Shown here: positions 63,170 through 64,000 of the stretch, in pieces
Layout: each line of letters begins with the position of its first letter
Numbering within the stretch: position 1 is the stretch's first letter
NCBI GenBank assembly: GCA_029167225.1
Contig: JARFNK010000007.1
Location: 124,001-188,000 of the forward strand
DNA from: Sphingobium arseniciresistens
GTDB taxonomy: Bacteria; Pseudomonadota; Alphaproteobacteria; Sphingomonadales; Sphingomonadaceae
Direction of reading: 5' to 3'
Length of the DNA: 64,000 nt
Position numbers and translations under genes: made by a program
The notes under the pieces: generated by a model
Told to the model about the DNA's origin: nothing
The model's database searches: none
What the model saw: the letters and a program-made list of their open reading frames with translations, nothing else

Positions 63170-64000
63170 TTATTCTGCGGGCTGCAGCACGGGTCCCGGA
63201 TCAGGCGCCTTGTGGCCCGTGATGATCGCCAGCAGGCGCGGCACGGGGCCATGCCGTCCCATCCAGTCATGATAGGCGCGATAGGCTGGGTCGGCGAGCA
63301 GGTGCCTCTCTTCCGTCCTCGCTCGCCAGTAATAGATGGCGCTGACGATGCCCAGCGTGGCGCAGTTGCGAACCATGTCTACGATGCTGCCGCTGGTCGC
63401 GAGGAAGGGCAGGGTCGAGCACCACCAGAAAAGGTTCTTCGACAGATAGGCCGGGTGGCGGCTCCAGCGATAGGGGCCGTGCGTCAGGATACCGCGGTGG
63501 GTGAGGTTGGAGAAGCGCAGGCCGAAGGCGACCGTCGCCCAGGCATAGATGCCGGTCAGCACGACCAGCAGCGTGCCCATGCCCCAGAGCGCGGCGGGGT
63601 GCGCGCTCAGCCAGACGCTCCAGTCCGCCGTATTGTGGTGATAGTCGAGCGCCCCGCCAGGCCCCATCAGCACGAAGGGCGGATAGCAGATCAGCGCCGC
63701 AATCCAGCCTGAAAGATAGGGGTTGGCGCTGCGGATATGCGCGTCGAGCGGCCTGCAGGTGAGCATATAGCCCACGGTCGCGAAGGCCACGTCGATCAGG
63801 AACATGAGCGTGATGAGGAAATTGGCGAGGCTGACGGGATCGCGCAGCGCATCCGCCGGTATCCAGTGAACGAGATTGGCGAAGTTGGCCGGGACGATGG
63901 AGAGCATGAAGGCGAGGAAGAACCCCTTCACCAGCCAAGCCCGCGCGTGCGCCGCGACCTGCGCCATGTCCGGCGTGCCGGCCGCGCCGCCGATCACCCA
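63170..64000 (-). CDS. Isoprenylcysteine carboxyl methyltransferase-like membrane protein (partial)
   Basis: Integral-membrane protein whose frame is open to the window edge; a GTG at 63995-63997 could be read as a start but the codon before it is also open (Trp), so the true start probably lies beyond. About 275 residues visible, with six or seven hydrophobic helices. The C-terminal region THGPYRWSRHPAYLSKNLFWW and RARTEERHLLADPAYRAYHDWM matches the ICMT/PEMT methyltransferase family, which uses S-adenosylmethionine to methylate lipids or prenylated or other membrane substrates. The bacterial substrate is unknown. Convergent with the outer-membrane protein gene. Confidence 0.8.
   Translation of the reverse strand, partial: WVIGGAAGTPDMAQVAAHARAWLVKGFFLAFMLSIVPANFANLVHWIPADALRDPVSLANFLITLMFLIDVAFATVGYMLTCRPLDAHIRSANPYLSGWIAALICYPPFVLMGPGGALDYHHNTADWSVWLSAHPAALWGMGTLLVVLTGIYAWATVAFGLRFSNLTHRGILTHGPYRWSRHPAYLSKNLFWWCSTLPFLATSGSIVDMVRNCATLGIVSAIYYWRARTEERHLLADPAYRAYHDWMGRHGPVPRLLAIITGHKAPDPGPVLQPAE

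Noticed and set aside
1-64000. tRNA, rRNA, integrase or transposase genes
   Set aside because: Scanned by eye for tRNA arms, conserved rRNA segments and transposase motifs in gaps; none seen. Short RNAs could be missed.

Overview
The window is high-GC bacterial chromosome with little non-coding space. Gene content points to an alphaproteobacterium of the sphingomonad group: the tyrosine/homogentisate operon, a plant-type glutamate-cysteine ligase beside rsmE and ubiA, the order nudC-mutY-DUF721-dsbA-like-dsbA-like-smc, and a pmbA/inositol-phosphatase pair. This is inference from gene order and protein style; there is no rRNA or marker phylogeny in the window. I saw no tRNA, rRNA, CRISPR array, transposase or integrase.

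Layout. (1) 1-7754: start of an unidentified His-rich protein, a dicarboxylate/amino-acid symporter, and divergent from it a tight operon for phenylalanine/tyrosine breakdown (phhA, aminotransferase, hpd, hmgA, fahA); maleylacetoacetate isomerase is absent. (2) 7966-24388: a secretion/signalling locus with a TPR-CHAT protease-like protein, a CHASE2 adenylate cyclase, a FecR-like periplasmic protein, a two-partner-secretion transporter (TpsB) and a 2779-residue secreted beta-helix protein (TpsA) with a mycobacterial-PGRS-like glycine/asparagine repeat region. (3) 24406-27582: a thiamine-diphosphate enzyme and an aldehyde dehydrogenase. (4) 27695-37175: an operon of a penta-haem-type cytochrome, a lipoprotein with two HbpS/GlcG-like domains, an outer-membrane beta-barrel and a ten-haem cytochrome fused to LVIVD repeats; then a CHASE3 hybrid histidine kinase. 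(5) 39354-45523, reverse strand: a CpdA-like phosphodiesterase and a three-gene operon for a FAD-cNMP-cNMP-4Fe4S flavoprotein, a cytochrome b-like membrane protein and an FHA-TM-ten-haem cytochrome. A CcmI-like TPR protein and an Lrp/AsnC regulator follow. (6) 47257-64000: housekeeping genes (CysQ/IMPase, PmbA/TldE, NudC, MutY, DciA-like DUF721, two DsbA-like proteins, SMC, PLD protein, UbiA, RsmE, GshA, an outer-membrane protein and a partial isoprenylcysteine methyltransferase-like protein).

The most interesting part is regions 4 and 5. Together they carry 24 CXXCH haem motifs plus one CX4CH, an outer-membrane barrel, a cytochrome b and a soluble flavin/iron-sulphur module. Read as one system they could carry electrons from NAD(P)H across the inner membrane, periplasm and perhaps the outer membrane. 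Two intact-looking cyclic-nucleotide domains sit inside the flavoprotein and a probable cyclic-nucleotide phosphodiesterase lies next to the operon; a cAMP-making enzyme lies in region 2. A cAMP-gated electron conduit is therefore a testable hypothesis, not a demonstrated one.
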